A DNA stretch of 64,000 bases, from assembly GCF_000224065.1 (NCBI RefSeq), contig NZ_AFWT01000011.1, positions 62,001-126,000 of the forward strand, written 5' to 3'. Below, piece by piece: positions 7,990 through 16,668 of this stretch (the first letter of the stretch is position 1; the number at the start of each line of letters is the position of its first letter). The notes below the pieces were generated by a model. The model saw only the letters and a list, made by a program, of their open reading frames with translations, was not told the origin of the DNA and ran no database searches. This DNA comes from Thiorhodococcus drewsii AZ1 (GTDB lineage Bacteria; Pseudomonadota; Gammaproteobacteria; Chromatiales; Chromatiaceae). A program made the translations under genes and the position numbers.

Positions 7990-8362
7990 CTTGGATTCCT
8001 GAATGTTCGGTGGGTGATTGATCGGTCGCCGCGTCGAGTGGCTGCCCCTTGATGGTTCTCTGGGTCGCGTCCGTTGCGTGGGCATCGGGCTCGACCAGCA
8101 GTCGCTTGCCATGGATCAGTGCCTCGGCAAGCTTGCGCCGGGCCTCGGCCAGGGTGCGCGACAGGGTGCTGCGCGAGATCCCCATCCGTTGGGCGCTCTG
8201 CTCCTGGTAGAGTCCTTCCAGGTCGGTCAACCGCAATGCCTCCAGTTCGTCGGCGCGCAGGATCAGTGTCTCCAGCTCGCGGCTCTCGCGTCCGCAGGGC
8301 TTGAAACAGCGCACGCTGGGCGTGAGTCCGATACAGCGGGCACGTCTTCGTCTGCCTGGCAT
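7961..8362 (-). CDS. DUF134 family DNA-binding regulator
   Basis: A 133-residue protein of the DUF134 (UPF0251) family: it starts MPGRRRRARCIGLTPSVRCF followed by KPCG, then ELEALRLTDLEGLYQEQSA and a helix-turn-helix AQRMGISRSTLSRTLAEAR that resembles sigma region 4. The last 40 residues are poorly conserved. AGGAG six bases before the ATG supports the start. As the first gene of the operon, with a perfect palindrome 47 bases upstream of its start codon, it is the obvious candidate for autoregulating the ORP-like genes. Its effector is unknown. Confidence 0.85.
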   Translation of the reverse strand: MPGRRRRARCIGLTPSVRCFKPCGRESRELETLILRADELEALRLTDLEGLYQEQSAQRMGISRSTLSRTLAEARRKLAEALIHGKRLLVEPDAHATDATQRTIKGQPLDAATDQSPTEHSGIQDEENRTDGE

Positions 8363-8408
8363 GAGGTTCTCCTAGGGGTGAGCTACTCGTCACTCGGGAT
8401 CTCATTAA

Positions 8409-8426
8409 AATGCACATATGTGCATT
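8409..8426. promoter_or_regulatory. Perfect 18-bp palindrome, candidate operator of the DUF134 operon
   Basis: The sequence AATGCACATATGTGCATT is its own reverse complement. A further half-site (TGCATT) lies at 8429-8434. The site is upstream of the DUF134 start and about 210 bases from the divergently transcribed glycosyltransferase, so it could serve either promoter. The binding protein is inferred from proximity only. Confidence 0.55.
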
Positions 8427-8638
8427 GGTGCATTGAGAATTATCAGACCGATCCGGTGGGAAATCGCGGCGCGCTGGATTCTCCTTGAATGAAGGGAGAG
8501 GATGCAGCGGTGTTTTTCATGCCTTGCGGCGCGACCGATTCGGGCGGCAATGACATGAAAATTCATAAAATTAGAAGACTCTAAAATTTGATCGAACCGT
8601 GTTAAGATCCGCGAGATTTTGGAGCGAGGAATCAACTA

Positions 8639-10198
8639 ATGACCAACGCAGAGAACACATCCGCCGATGTCAAGTCGGCCTCCGGAGCGACGCGTCCGAA
8701 AGGTCGCTCGCTCGTACTATTGACCTTCATCTTGGCCATCGTCTTCGTCGGTTCTGGCCTCGTCGGTCATGCGCCCTGGAAGCTGCACGAGGTGCAGAGT
8801 CTGGAGATGGTGCAGACGATGGCCGACAGCGGCGATTTCGTCGTGCCCATGCAGGCGGGGCAGCCCGCGCTCGATACGCCTCCACTCTATGTCGATGCCG
8901 CCACCCAGATCATGGAGCGGCTGGCGGATGGCGTTCCCAAGGCCGATGCCGCGCGTGTGACCAGCGGCCTCTTTCTGGCGGTCACGTTGCTGTTCGCCGG
9001 ACTGCTCGGTCGGCTGACCTGGAAACCGGCCGAGTCCAAGGGTGTCGGGCCGGCCGGGTCCATGACCGTCCTGCTTCTGATCGGCACGCTGGGCCTCTTC
9101 TGGTTCGGGCATGACGCGGTCGCCGACAGCGCCCTGTTGGCAGGTGCCACCATGGGGCTGTACGGTCTTCTGCTGTTGCCGAAACGTGTCCTTTTGGGCG
9201 GGCTTTGGTTCGGTACCGGACTCGGTATCGCCTTCATGGCGAAGGGTCTGCTCGGGCCGGCGATTCTGCTGATTACCGCCCTGGCGATGCCCTTCCTGGC
9301 CACCTGGGGTGGATTGGGCCGACAGATTCGCGGGATCATCGTCGGACTCCTGTTCGCTGCGCCCTGGCTGCTGTTCTGGCCCTGGCTGCTGCATGAGCGC
9401 GATCCGCAGCTCTTCGATCAATGGCTGTGGGGCAACACGCTCGATCTCTATCTGAACAACCTCGCCCTCGGCACCCCGGAAGAGAATATCCGCTGGCTCT
9501 GGACCGGACTTCTGATCGCCTTCCCGGCCTGGTTGCTGGCCCCCTTGGCCTTGCTGGTGCGTCCCTTCGCCTTCTTCGGTCTGCCCGGTGTGCGCCTGGC
9601 CCTGCTGGCGTCTCTGGTCGGCTGGGTGGTCATGCTGGTTGCCGAACCGGCCCAACCGATCGATGCACTGATGCTGCTGGTGCCGCTGGCGGTGCTCGGA
9701 GCGGGTGCCGTCACCCGCATGCCTGGCATCCTGGTGCTGCCGATCAAATGGTTCTCCGCGCTCCTGTTCGCCGCCGTGGCGATCGCGCTGTGGGGGCTGT
9801 GGGGCTATCTGCGCTTCGGTGCCCAGTTGCCCGAGATCGCACAGCTGAACGCCTTTATCCCGGCCGACTACAGCTTCGTCTTCCAGCCCGGGCTCTATCT
9901 GGTTGCGGCCTTTGCGACCGTCATCTGGCTCTGGATCGTCATGCGCTTCCGTTCGCCCAATCCGTCGGCGCTGCTGGTCTGGCCGGCTGGTGTCGTCATG
10001 GCCTGGGCCTTGCTGACCCTGCATCAGCCTCTGATGGATCAGATCATCGCCGAGCGCGGCATGATCAAGGAGCCTGTCGTGGGTCAGATCGCGCTCCTCT
10101 TCCAGGAGCCGAGCGAGGCCGAAGCCTCTCCAGCCACTTCAGCGGCATCGGTGCCCGCCACCGAGCAGCCCGCTACTCAGGCCGTCGAAACGCCTTGA
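8639..10198 (+). CDS. ArnT/PMT-like polytopic glycosyltransferase
   Basis: A 519-residue membrane protein with about eleven hydrophobic segments between residues 24 and 460. The first periplasmic loop contains the expected acidic pattern after the first helix (HAPWKLHEVQSLEMVQTMAD, then FVVPMQAGQPALDTPPLYVD), as in ArnT and related lipid-linked sugar transferases that move a sugar from a polyprenyl phosphate to lipid A or other envelope targets. The Ala/Thr/Pro-rich last 40 residues look disordered. GGAGCGAGGAA upstream supports the start. It stands alone between the DUF134 operon and a convergent kinase gene; neither a sugar-activating nor an arn partner gene is nearby, so the substrate is open. 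Confidence 0.72.
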   Translation: MTNAENTSADVKSASGATRPKGRSLVLLTFILAIVFVGSGLVGHAPWKLHEVQSLEMVQTMADSGDFVVPMQAGQPALDTPPLYVDAATQIMERLADGVPKADAARVTSGLFLAVTLLFAGLLGRLTWKPAESKGVGPAGSMTVLLLIGTLGLFWFGHDAVADSALLAGATMGLYGLLLLPKRVLLGGLWFGTGLGIAFMAKGLLGPAILLITALAMPFLATWGGLGRQIRGIIVGLLFAAPWLLFWPWLLHERDPQLFDQWLWGNTLDLYLNNLALGTPEENIRWLWTGLLIAFPAWLLAPLALLVRPFAFFGLPGVRLALLASLVGWVVMLVAEPAQPIDALMLLVPLAVLGAGAVTRMPGILVLPIKWFSALLFAAVAIALWGLWGYLRFGAQLPEIAQLNAFIPADYSFVFQPGLYLVAAFATVIWLWIVMRFRSPNPSALLVWPAGVVMAWALLTLHQPLMDQIIAERGMIKEPVVGQIALLFQEPSEAEASPATSAASVPATEQPATQAVETP

Positions 10199-10205
10199 GC
10201 CCCGT

Positions 10206-10234
10206 CCTGGAGGCGCGTTTCGCGCGCCTCCAGG
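10206..10234. terminator. Strong hairpin between convergent genes
   Basis: A perfect 12-bp stem (CCTGGAGGCGCG with its complement) encloses a five-base TTTCG loop, eight bases after the glycosyltransferase stop. No long T-run follows, so it may act in both directions or stabilise the 3' end. Confidence 0.55.
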
Positions 10235-10315
10235 TCATTCCTCCTCGATACTTCTGGTCTGGATAGATCCGAGACTGTTCCCTGGATTGGTGCGCCGCAT
10301 CCAGGCTGCGCAGGT

Positions 10316-12334
10316 CTACGGGGGCTGGGTGCGAGGCAGTTCGATTCTGAATTCGGCACCTGGTTCGCGGCCGATCAACTCGACCCGTCCATCCATGGCG
10401 AGTGTGAGGCGTCGGACCAGGGCCAGTCCGATGCCGGTTCCCGAGATGGCACGCTGCTTGGCTTCCTCCCCGCGATAAAAGAGTCTGAAAACACGGTTGC
10501 GCTGGCCTCTAGGGATGCCCGGTCCGAAATCGCGCACGCTGAGACAGATCCGTTGCTCGCCACGAGACTCGCATGCGATCCGGATGCGGCGCTCGGGGGT
10601 ATCGGCTGCGAATTTGAGTGCGTTGTCGACCAGGTTGATGAAGATCTGGACGAAGGCATCCGGATCCACCTGTACCCAGCCGGGCGTGTCGCACACGATC
10701 TCCAGGACGAATCCAGCCCGCTCGACCTGGGCCGCGACCCGCTCGTGCACCGTTTGCATCAGTGTCTCGACGGCGATTGGCTGGATCTCCAGGACCAGTG
10801 CGTCGCGTCCGATGCGGGCGAGTTGCAGCACGTTGGCGATGAGTCGCGACAGACGCTCGCTCTCTTCGTGGATCAGGCGGTAATAGGTCTGCTTGCGATG
10901 CTCGGCGGCGAATCCGGCACTCAGCATCTCGGCGTACATGCGGATCGATGTAAGCGGCGTCTTCAGTTCGTGGCTCACCGATGACACGAAGTCCTGTTGC
11001 TGACGGACCAGCTCGATCTGTCCCATCCCCAGCCGATACATGAGCCAACCGCCGGCCAGGAGCACCGAGGCCAGGGCTGCCGCCATCCAGCCGATGACGG
11101 CTGCGCCCGGCGGGTTGGGTAATCGGGTGACGCTGAAGATGAGTTCGAGTCCGCCGAAGGGCTCTTGCATGCGCGTGCGATAGAGCGGGCTGCCGCTCAG
11201 CGCCGGCGTGCCGCTGACGAGGGTGCGTTCCGGTGGCGAGCGGAAGCTGGCGAGCGATTCGCCTCGATAGGTCAGTGTCAGATCGCAGTTGCGGGCCAGG
11301 GCCGTCGTCTCGAAGGTCTCTCCGGCGATCGCCTCCAGGAAGGCCCCTTGCTTGATGAGCGCGCCCTGGATGATGCGCTCGCCGTCGCGCCAGACGCTGC
11401 GGAACAGCAGGAAGTGCCCGCTGTCCAGCCGACCGACCTCCATGGGTTCGATAGCGGTGTCGAAAAGCTGAACGGAGTGTCGGTTCGACAACTCGGCAAC
11501 CGGTGCGCTGGGCGTGCTTGCAGCCGCTGGCGGTTCCTCAAGCCCGAGGCTGTCACTCGGTTCGCTCGGTGATGATTTGGCCTGCGCTGTCTCGGCCTGT
11601 TCGCTCAGCTCGGCAGACCGCTTGGCACGTCGCTTGGTGAGCGACGAGACGTCGCTCGTCGCATCCTCGGCGAGTCGCTCGAAGGCGGCCTGAGAGAGTC
11701 GGTTGGATGCCGGACGGGGTGATGGGTGCGCGTTGAGCGAATTGTCCTGGGTCCTGTCGTATCGGTAGGCGCTCTGTTCGTTCGCATGTCGTTCCAGCTC
11801 CGCAGTCTGGATATCGGTCCGAGCGGTGGGGGTGTCGAGTTCGCGCGCGCCGCGCTCGACCAGCCGATTGCCGACCAGGATGTCTTCGATCCGCTGAGAT
11901 TGTGCCTGGCGTAGCGCGATCTGGCCCGAGTCGAGCCCGAAATCGGATGGCGATACGCCAGGTTCCGGGACCAGCGGTGAGCTGAAGCGGCCGTCCGCGC
12001 GGACCTGGAACCAGCCGACGAGTCCGGGGATGGCCTGGGTTGCCGTCAGCTCGGACAGTGGCGAGCGGCGAGGATAGGCGCTTGCGGTCCCGATGACGAA
12101 ACCATAGTCGTCGATTCCGCGCGATTCCTCGTCGCGAACCAGTTGGGCCAGGGCGCGGTCGATCCGGGCGGCGAATTCCTCGGCGGCGATCTGTTGCTGG
12201 CGGAAGGACTCCCATTTGATCTGGTCGTAGGCCTTGTCGACCAGCAGGAGGCTCGGGATGGCGAGCGCGAGCACGAACGACAGGATTCCGAGCCGCAGCC
12301 GGGTCCGGGCGTTGCTCATCTCCAGTCCGCTCAT
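10316..12334 (-). CDS. Sensor histidine kinase of an envelope-stress-type two-component system
   Basis: A 672-residue kinase with a membrane helix at about residues 13-33, an unusually long periplasmic part of some 380 residues (about 170-270 is Ala/Ser/Glu-rich and low in complexity), a second helix (VIGWMAAALASVLLAGGWLM), then HisKA with phosphoacceptor H455 in SVSHELKTPLTS, an N-box (QIFINLVDNALKFA) and G-boxes (DFGPGIP; GTGIGLALVRRL). The ATG overlaps the response regulator stop as ATGA. Directly divergent are a PspA-like gene, a membrane protein and a VWA protein, suggesting that it senses membrane or envelope damage; that role is inferred. Confidence 0.92.
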   Translation of the reverse strand: MSGLEMSNARTRLRLGILSFVLALAIPSLLLVDKAYDQIKWESFRQQQIAAEEFAARIDRALAQLVRDEESRGIDDYGFVIGTASAYPRRSPLSELTATQAIPGLVGWFQVRADGRFSSPLVPEPGVSPSDFGLDSGQIALRQAQSQRIEDILVGNRLVERGARELDTPTARTDIQTAELERHANEQSAYRYDRTQDNSLNAHPSPRPASNRLSQAAFERLAEDATSDVSSLTKRRAKRSAELSEQAETAQAKSSPSEPSDSLGLEEPPAAASTPSAPVAELSNRHSVQLFDTAIEPMEVGRLDSGHFLLFRSVWRDGERIIQGALIKQGAFLEAIAGETFETTALARNCDLTLTYRGESLASFRSPPERTLVSGTPALSGSPLYRTRMQEPFGGLELIFSVTRLPNPPGAAVIGWMAAALASVLLAGGWLMYRLGMGQIELVRQQQDFVSSVSHELKTPLTSIRMYAEMLSAGFAAEHRKQTYYRLIHEESERLSRLIANVLQLARIGRDALVLEIQPIAVETLMQTVHERVAAQVERAGFVLEIVCDTPGWVQVDPDAFVQIFINLVDNALKFAADTPERRIRIACESRGEQRICLSVRDFGPGIPRGQRNRVFRLFYRGEEAKQRAISGTGIGLALVRRLTLAMDGRVELIGREPGAEFRIELPRTQPP

Positions 12335-13032
12335 TCGACCAGGCGGTAGCCGACACCGCGCACCGTGACCAGACGAGACGGATCGCTCGGATCCGGTTCG
12401 ATCTTACGGCGCAGCTTGGCGATATGGATGTCGACGGTGCGTGTCTCCAGACCGCAATCGCGGGCGTATCCCCAGACCTTGTTCAAGAGTTCCTCGCGCG
12501 AGACCGTGCGTCCGCGATGCGCGGCCAGGTAGGCGAGGATGTCCATCTCGCGGCGGGTGAAGAGGAGTTCTTCGTCGCCACGTCGTCCGCACAGTGACTG
12601 GTTGTCCAGCTCAAGATCGCCGATACGGATCGGCGAGTCGGTGTCCTCGCGTCCCTGCGCGCGGCGCAACACGGCCTGGACCCGTAGAACCAGTTCGGTG
12701 ACCGAGAAGGGCTTGGAGACATAGTCGTCGGCCCCGAGCCGCAGCCCTTGAATGATGTCGCTGTCCGCGCTGCGGGCAGTCAGCATGATGATCGGCTGGG
12801 TGCGGTCGACCGCGCGGATGCGGTCGCAGATGGCGAATCCGTCGAGTCCAGGCAACATGATGTCGAGGAGCAGCATGTCGAAGGTCCCGGTCAGCGCCTT
12901 GGCGAGCCCGGTCGGTCCGTCGGAGGCCGTTTCGACCTCGTACCCGTGATAGACGAAGAGGTCTTCCAGCCCGATGCGGATGGCCGCTTCGTCCTCGACG
13001 ATCAGGATGCGCGGCTTGGTCGAGGTGCTCAT
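12331..13032 (-). CDS. OmpR-family response regulator
   Basis: The ATG at 13032 gives 233 residues starting MSTSTKPRILIVEDE; a longer frame upstream adds 25 unconserved residues and was not used. The receiver domain has the acidic pocket in VEDE, phosphoacceptor D57 (LLLDIMLPGLDGF), the conserved T (IMLTARS) and K (VSKPFS). The C-terminal winged helix reads LEDNQ-like linker, then EELLFTRREMDILAYLAAH and TVDIHIAKLRRKIE, typical of OmpR/PhoB. It is transcribed first, ahead of the kinase, and divergently from the PspA-like operon, whose promoter it most likely controls. Confidence 0.94.
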   Translation of the reverse strand: MSTSTKPRILIVEDEAAIRIGLEDLFVYHGYEVETASDGPTGLAKALTGTFDMLLLDIMLPGLDGFAICDRIRAVDRTQPIIMLTARSADSDIIQGLRLGADDYVSKPFSVTELVLRVQAVLRRAQGREDTDSPIRIGDLELDNQSLCGRRGDEELLFTRREMDILAYLAAHRGRTVSREELLNKVWGYARDCGLETRTVDIHIAKLRRKIEPDPSDPSRLVTVRGVGYRLVE

Positions 13033-13077
13033 AGTCGGTGAGAGATGCTCCAGTTTGGGCGCTTTCGGAAGGCTAAC

Positions 13078-13099
13078 ACCCGTGCGTTCTGGCACGGGT
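13078..13099. promoter_or_regulatory. Inverted repeat in the divergent control region
   Basis: ACCCGTGC and GCACGGGT flank a six-base spacer, forming a perfect 8-bp inverted repeat between the response regulator and the PspA-like gene. A second, smaller one (GGGTTT-TACC-AAACCC) lies at 13125-13140. Either could be an operator or part of an untranslated leader. Confidence 0.4.
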
Positions 13100-13211
13100 A
13101 AATTCACTGTAAAAGATGCGTGTCGGGTTTTACCAAACCCTGTCTGGGTGCGTCGCCGCGTCCTCCGTAGACTGAAATCGCTATCACACGAGCGATGTCG
13201 GAGGTATGACG

Positions 13212-13757
13212 ATGACGATCCTGTTCCGAATGGCGCGACTGCTGCGCGCCGATATCCATGCGCTGCTCGACCGGTTCGAGGCGCCCGATCTCATTCTGTC
13301 CCAGGCGCTGCGCGAGATGGAGCAGGCGCTGGATCGCGACCGTCAGGAACTGGCGCGGCTGGAGCGCGAGTCCAGATGGTTCGCCGAGCGCGAGGCCGAG
13401 TTGCAACGCCTGGCGCGGGACGAGGAGGGTGCGTTGACCGACTGTCTCGTCGCCGGCCAGGACGATCTGGCGCGCTCGGTCATCCGACGTCGTCTGGAAC
13501 GCGAGCGCCAGGCTGAATCTGTCCGTCGCGGCGCGGCGGGCATCGCCGAGACCCGCGCGGGGCTGGAGCGAGAGATCGCCGCGAGGTCGGGGCGTCTGGC
13601 CGAGCTGCGCGCCCAGGCGGCGCTCCATGAAGAGACCCAGGTCGAGGATCCGATGCATCCGCGCGCGTTCGACCTGGATGCCGTTTCGGTCGTGCGCGAT
13701 GCCGATGTCGAGATCGCTCTGTTGCGCGCCAAGCGTGCGCGGGAGTCGCGGTCATGA
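13212..13757 (+). CDS. PspA/IM30-like coiled-coil protein
   Basis: There are two in-frame ATGs; GGAGG ends one base before 13206 but eight bases before 13212, so 13212 is preferred, giving 181 residues. The N-terminus (MTILFRMARLLRADIHALLD) and the following DLILSQALREMEQAL match the PspA/IM30 pattern, after which the protein is a long, Arg/Glu-rich coiled coil. It is shorter than the usual 220 residues. PspA proteins oligomerise on damaged membranes and limit proton leakage. Neighbours are a membrane protein (ATGA overlap) and a VWA protein, not PspBC, so sensing must run through the divergent two-component system rather than the classical Psp switch. Confidence 0.75.
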   Translation: MTILFRMARLLRADIHALLDRFEAPDLILSQALREMEQALDRDRQELARLERESRWFAEREAELQRLARDEEGALTDCLVAGQDDLARSVIRRRLERERQAESVRRGAAGIAETRAGLEREIAARSGRLAELRAQAALHEETQVEDPMHPRAFDLDAVSVVRDADVEIALLRAKRARESRS

Positions 13758-14308
13758 AGAAACCCGGTTTCGGTGAAGGCGTTCTGGTCGCCCTGGTGGC
13801 GGCGATCCTGGGCGCGGTCGTATTCGACGGCTTGACCCTTTTGGTTCCGGCGTCTGTCGCGGCGAATTGGGTGCTCATGGGGCTCGGGTTTGGCTATGTC
13901 CTCTACCTGCTCGGGCGCGCCGATCCCTCGGTGGGGCGGCTGCCGCTGTTCTTGCTCTGGCTGGCTGTCACCCTGGTGTCCTGGTCGCTGACCTCGGATT
14001 TCGGGATTTTCTGTCTCGCTCAACTGGCCGTTCTCTGGCTGGTGCGAGCACTCTGCTTCCATGCCGGTCCGGTCGCGGCTGCGATGGATCTGGGGCTGTT
14101 CCTGCTTGGCGGTTTGGCCGGGTTCTGGGCCGCTCAGCGCACTGGTAGTCCATTCCTCGTCATCTGGACCTGCTTCCTCGTCCAGGCGTTCTTCGTCTAC
14201 ATCCGTCGGCCAACAGGGGCAGTGTCCGGTGCGTCGGTTGAGTCTGACGCCTTCGGCCAGGCCGAACGGGCCGCAGAGCGCGCCTTGAGCCGTCTCTCCC
14301 GGTTCTGA
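13754..14308 (+). CDS. Unknown inner-membrane protein next to PspA-like protein
   Basis: A 184-residue protein with about five hydrophobic segments (GVLVALVAAILGAVVFDGL; VLMGLGFGYVLYLLG; LFLLWLAVTLVSWSL; LAQLAVLWLVRAL; LGLFLLGGLAGFW) and a soluble C-terminal tail of about 35 residues. Its start overlaps the PspA-like stop as ATGA, so the two are co-translated and may interact, with this protein offering a membrane anchor for the PspA-like coiled coil. I do not recognise a named family; a similar gene arrangement is, as far as I know, seen in other proteobacterial PspA loci. Confidence 0.75.
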   Translation: MKKPGFGEGVLVALVAAILGAVVFDGLTLLVPASVAANWVLMGLGFGYVLYLLGRADPSVGRLPLFLLWLAVTLVSWSLTSDFGIFCLAQLAVLWLVRALCFHAGPVAAAMDLGLFLLGGLAGFWAAQRTGSPFLVIWTCFLVQAFFVYIRRPTGAVSGASVESDAFGQAERAAERALSRLSRF

Positions 14309-14350
14309 AGCAAATCACACACCGAACTTCACACGCAGAGGTCCATCGCC

Positions 14351-15610
14351 ATGAAATCGCAGTCCATCCGATCCGCTTTCAAGAACCGCCCCGCGCTCAA
14401 GATCCGGCTGTTGGCCGTGAGTCTGCTCGGGCTCACCGCCGCCGCCTTGCTCTATTACCCGAGCCTCATGTCCGCCGAACGGGGCGTCCCCGACCAGCCG
14501 GTCCAGCAGCCGGCGGTGCTCGGTATGCCGGATAGCGCCCAAACGCCGGTCATCGAGGCCGTTTTCGTGCTCGACACTACAGGCAGCATGGGCGGTCTCA
14601 TCCAGGCCGCCAAGGACAAGATCTGGTCGATTGCCACCAGCATGGCATCGGCGCAGCCGGCCCCCGAGATCCGCATGGGGCTCGTCGCCTATCGCGACCG
14701 GGGCGATGACTATGTCACCCGGGTGGTCGATCTGTCGTCCGATCTGGATGCCATTCAGGCCCAGCTCATGCGCTTTCAGGCCCAGGGCGGTGGCGATGGG
14801 CCGGAGAGCGTCAATCTGGCGCTGAACGATGCGCTGCACCGGATCGGCTGGAGTCAGGGGGCGGGCGTCTATCGGGTCATCTTCCTGGTCGGCGATGCCG
14901 AGGCGCATATGGACTATCAGGACGAGGCCCAGTATCCGGCGATCCTGAAACAGGCACGCCGTCAGGGGATCCGCATCAATGCCATCCAATGCGGCGACCT
15001 CTCGGGGACGCAGGAGCAGTGGCGGCACATCGCCCAACTGGGCGATGGGAGCTATTTCCAGGTCGGCCAGTCTGGAAGCGCCGTGGCCATCGCCACGCCC
15101 TTCGACGAGACCTTGGCCAAGCTCGGTGCCGATCTCGACGACACCCGGCTCTATTACGGCGCGGCGGACGAGCGTGCGCACAAACGCGACAAACTGGCCG
15201 CGACCAAGGCGGTCCAGGCCGAGGCGTCTGCGGCTAGCCAGGCGCGCCGCGCCGAGTATGCCTCGACCAAGAGCGGCGCGGCCGGTCTGCTCGGCGACAA
15301 GGAGTTGATCGAGGAGGTGTCGACGGGGCGGCTGGCGCTGGAGGATCTTCCGGCCGAGCAATTGCCCGAGCCGCTCAAGGCGCTGGAGGTCGAGCAACAG
15401 CGTGAGCTGATCGCCAATCAGGCGGCCAAGCGCGATGCGCTGCGCCAGGAGATCCAGCGGGTCTCGGCCGAGCGCGCCAAGTATCTCAAGGATAGGCTCT
15501 CCGAATCGGGCGATGCCGAATCTTCGCTCGACAATAAGATCTTCGGCGCAGTCCGTGAGCAGGGGGCCGATGTGGGCCTCTCATTCGGATCTGCGGCACC
15601 GGCCTATTGA
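14351..15610 (+). CDS. Exported VWA-domain protein
   Basis: A 419-residue protein with an N-terminal hydrophobic segment (residues 19-37, LLAVSLLGLTAAALLYYP), which is either a signal peptide or an anchor. The von Willebrand A domain spans about residues 70-265 and has an intact metal-binding MIDAS: DTTGSMG, the conserved downstream D in VAYRDRGDD, and VIFLVGDAEAHMD. The remaining 150 residues are helical and charged (QQRELIANQAAKRDALRQE). It follows the membrane protein gene by 42 bases on the same strand and completes the putative envelope-stress operon. The ligand bound by the VWA domain is unknown. Confidence 0.82.
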   Translation: MKSQSIRSAFKNRPALKIRLLAVSLLGLTAAALLYYPSLMSAERGVPDQPVQQPAVLGMPDSAQTPVIEAVFVLDTTGSMGGLIQAAKDKIWSIATSMASAQPAPEIRMGLVAYRDRGDDYVTRVVDLSSDLDAIQAQLMRFQAQGGGDGPESVNLALNDALHRIGWSQGAGVYRVIFLVGDAEAHMDYQDEAQYPAILKQARRQGIRINAIQCGDLSGTQEQWRHIAQLGDGSYFQVGQSGSAVAIATPFDETLAKLGADLDDTRLYYGAADERAHKRDKLAATKAVQAEASAASQARRAEYASTKSGAAGLLGDKELIEEVSTGRLALEDLPAEQLPEPLKALEVEQQRELIANQAAKRDALRQEIQRVSAERAKYLKDRLSESGDAESSLDNKIFGAVREQGADVGLSFGSAAPAY

Positions 15611-15729
15611 GTCTCGACGGAGACCGAGACATCCGTGCTCGCTGGTGGTGCGGATGTCGCCCCATCTTGACCCTGCAAACCGCTCACGCGATAGTGCCGC
15701 GCGTTTCCTCCATCAAGCAGATCTACATC

Positions 15730-16623
15730 ATGTCAACATCCACTCGGGAGAGCGTCTCCCTGGTTCTCGGAAGCGGTGGCGCTCGGGGTCTCGCTCATAT
15801 CGGAATCATCGAATGGCTGAACGATCACGGCTATCGTATCGCCTCGATCAGCGGTGCATCGATGGGGGCGCTGGTCGGCGGTATCTATGCCGCTGGCGAG
15901 CTGGATGCCTACAAAGGCTGGGTCTGCTCGCTGGGGAGGACCGACGTGCTGCGGTTTCTCGACTTCGCCTTCAGCGGTGAGGGGCTGCTCAAGGGGGATC
16001 GCATCATGGATACGCTGCGCGAGATGGTCGGGGAGTGCGCGATCGAGAATCTCCCGATCAACTTCACGGCGGTCGCGACCGACATCGAGCGTCAGCGCGA
16101 GGTCTGGATCACCGAGGGACCACTCTTTGACGCAGTGCGGGCCTCGATCGCCGTCCCCGGTGTCTTTACCCCCTATGAGTACCAGGGCATGACGCTGGTG
16201 GACGGTGGCTTGCTCAATCCTGTTCCGATCGCGCCGACCTTCCGCGACTTCACCGATCTGACCATCGCGGTCAATCTCAACGCCAAGGCGTCTCGATCGA
16301 AGCGGACGGATCCGCCGCCTACGCCCCGAAAATCTGAGCCGGATCGCGGCTATCAGGCGCGGATAAGGCAGTTTCTTGACGCGATCGGGGAGAATTTGAT
16401 GAGTTCGGGGGATCAGCGGTTGGGCGTCTTCGAGCTGACGACGCGCTCCTTCGAGACCATGCAGAACGCCATCGCGGCGACCAAGATCTCGGGCTATCGG
16501 CCCGACGTGCTCATCGATGTCCCGCGTGACTCCAGCGCCGCGCACGAATTCCATCGTGCACGGGAACTCATCGACTTGGGGTATTCGCTCGCGGAATCGG
16601 CGATGGGGGCTGGCCGAAACTGA
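15730..16623 (+). CDS. Patatin-like phospholipase (RssA-like)
   Basis: The ATG at 15730 gives 297 residues starting MSTSTRESVSLVLGSGGARG; the open frame upstream of it has no homology signal. All patatin motifs are present: oxyanion loop GSGGARGL, nucleophile motif GASMG, and the Asp of the Ser-Asp dyad in VDGGLLNP. Such enzymes hydrolyse acyl esters of membrane lipids at the cytoplasmic face. It lies 120 bases downstream of the VWA gene on the same strand, so it could be read through from the PspA-like operon and take part in membrane remodelling; this link is inferred. Confidence 0.88.
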   Translation: MSTSTRESVSLVLGSGGARGLAHIGIIEWLNDHGYRIASISGASMGALVGGIYAAGELDAYKGWVCSLGRTDVLRFLDFAFSGEGLLKGDRIMDTLREMVGECAIENLPINFTAVATDIERQREVWITEGPLFDAVRASIAVPGVFTPYEYQGMTLVDGGLLNPVPIAPTFRDFTDLTIAVNLNAKASRSKRTDPPPTPRKSEPDRGYQARIRQFLDAIGENLMSSGDQRLGVFELTTRSFETMQNAIAATKISGYRPDVLIDVPRDSSAAHEFHRARELIDLGYSLAESAMGAGRN

Positions 16624-16668
16624 GTCGCGGAGATCGGGAGTGCCGCGAGCCTCCGTGGACGATTCGAC

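Noticed and set aside
13089-13105. TGGCAC as a sigma-54 promoter for the PspA-like gene
   Set aside because: The GC dinucleotide expected at -12 is missing at the required distance.
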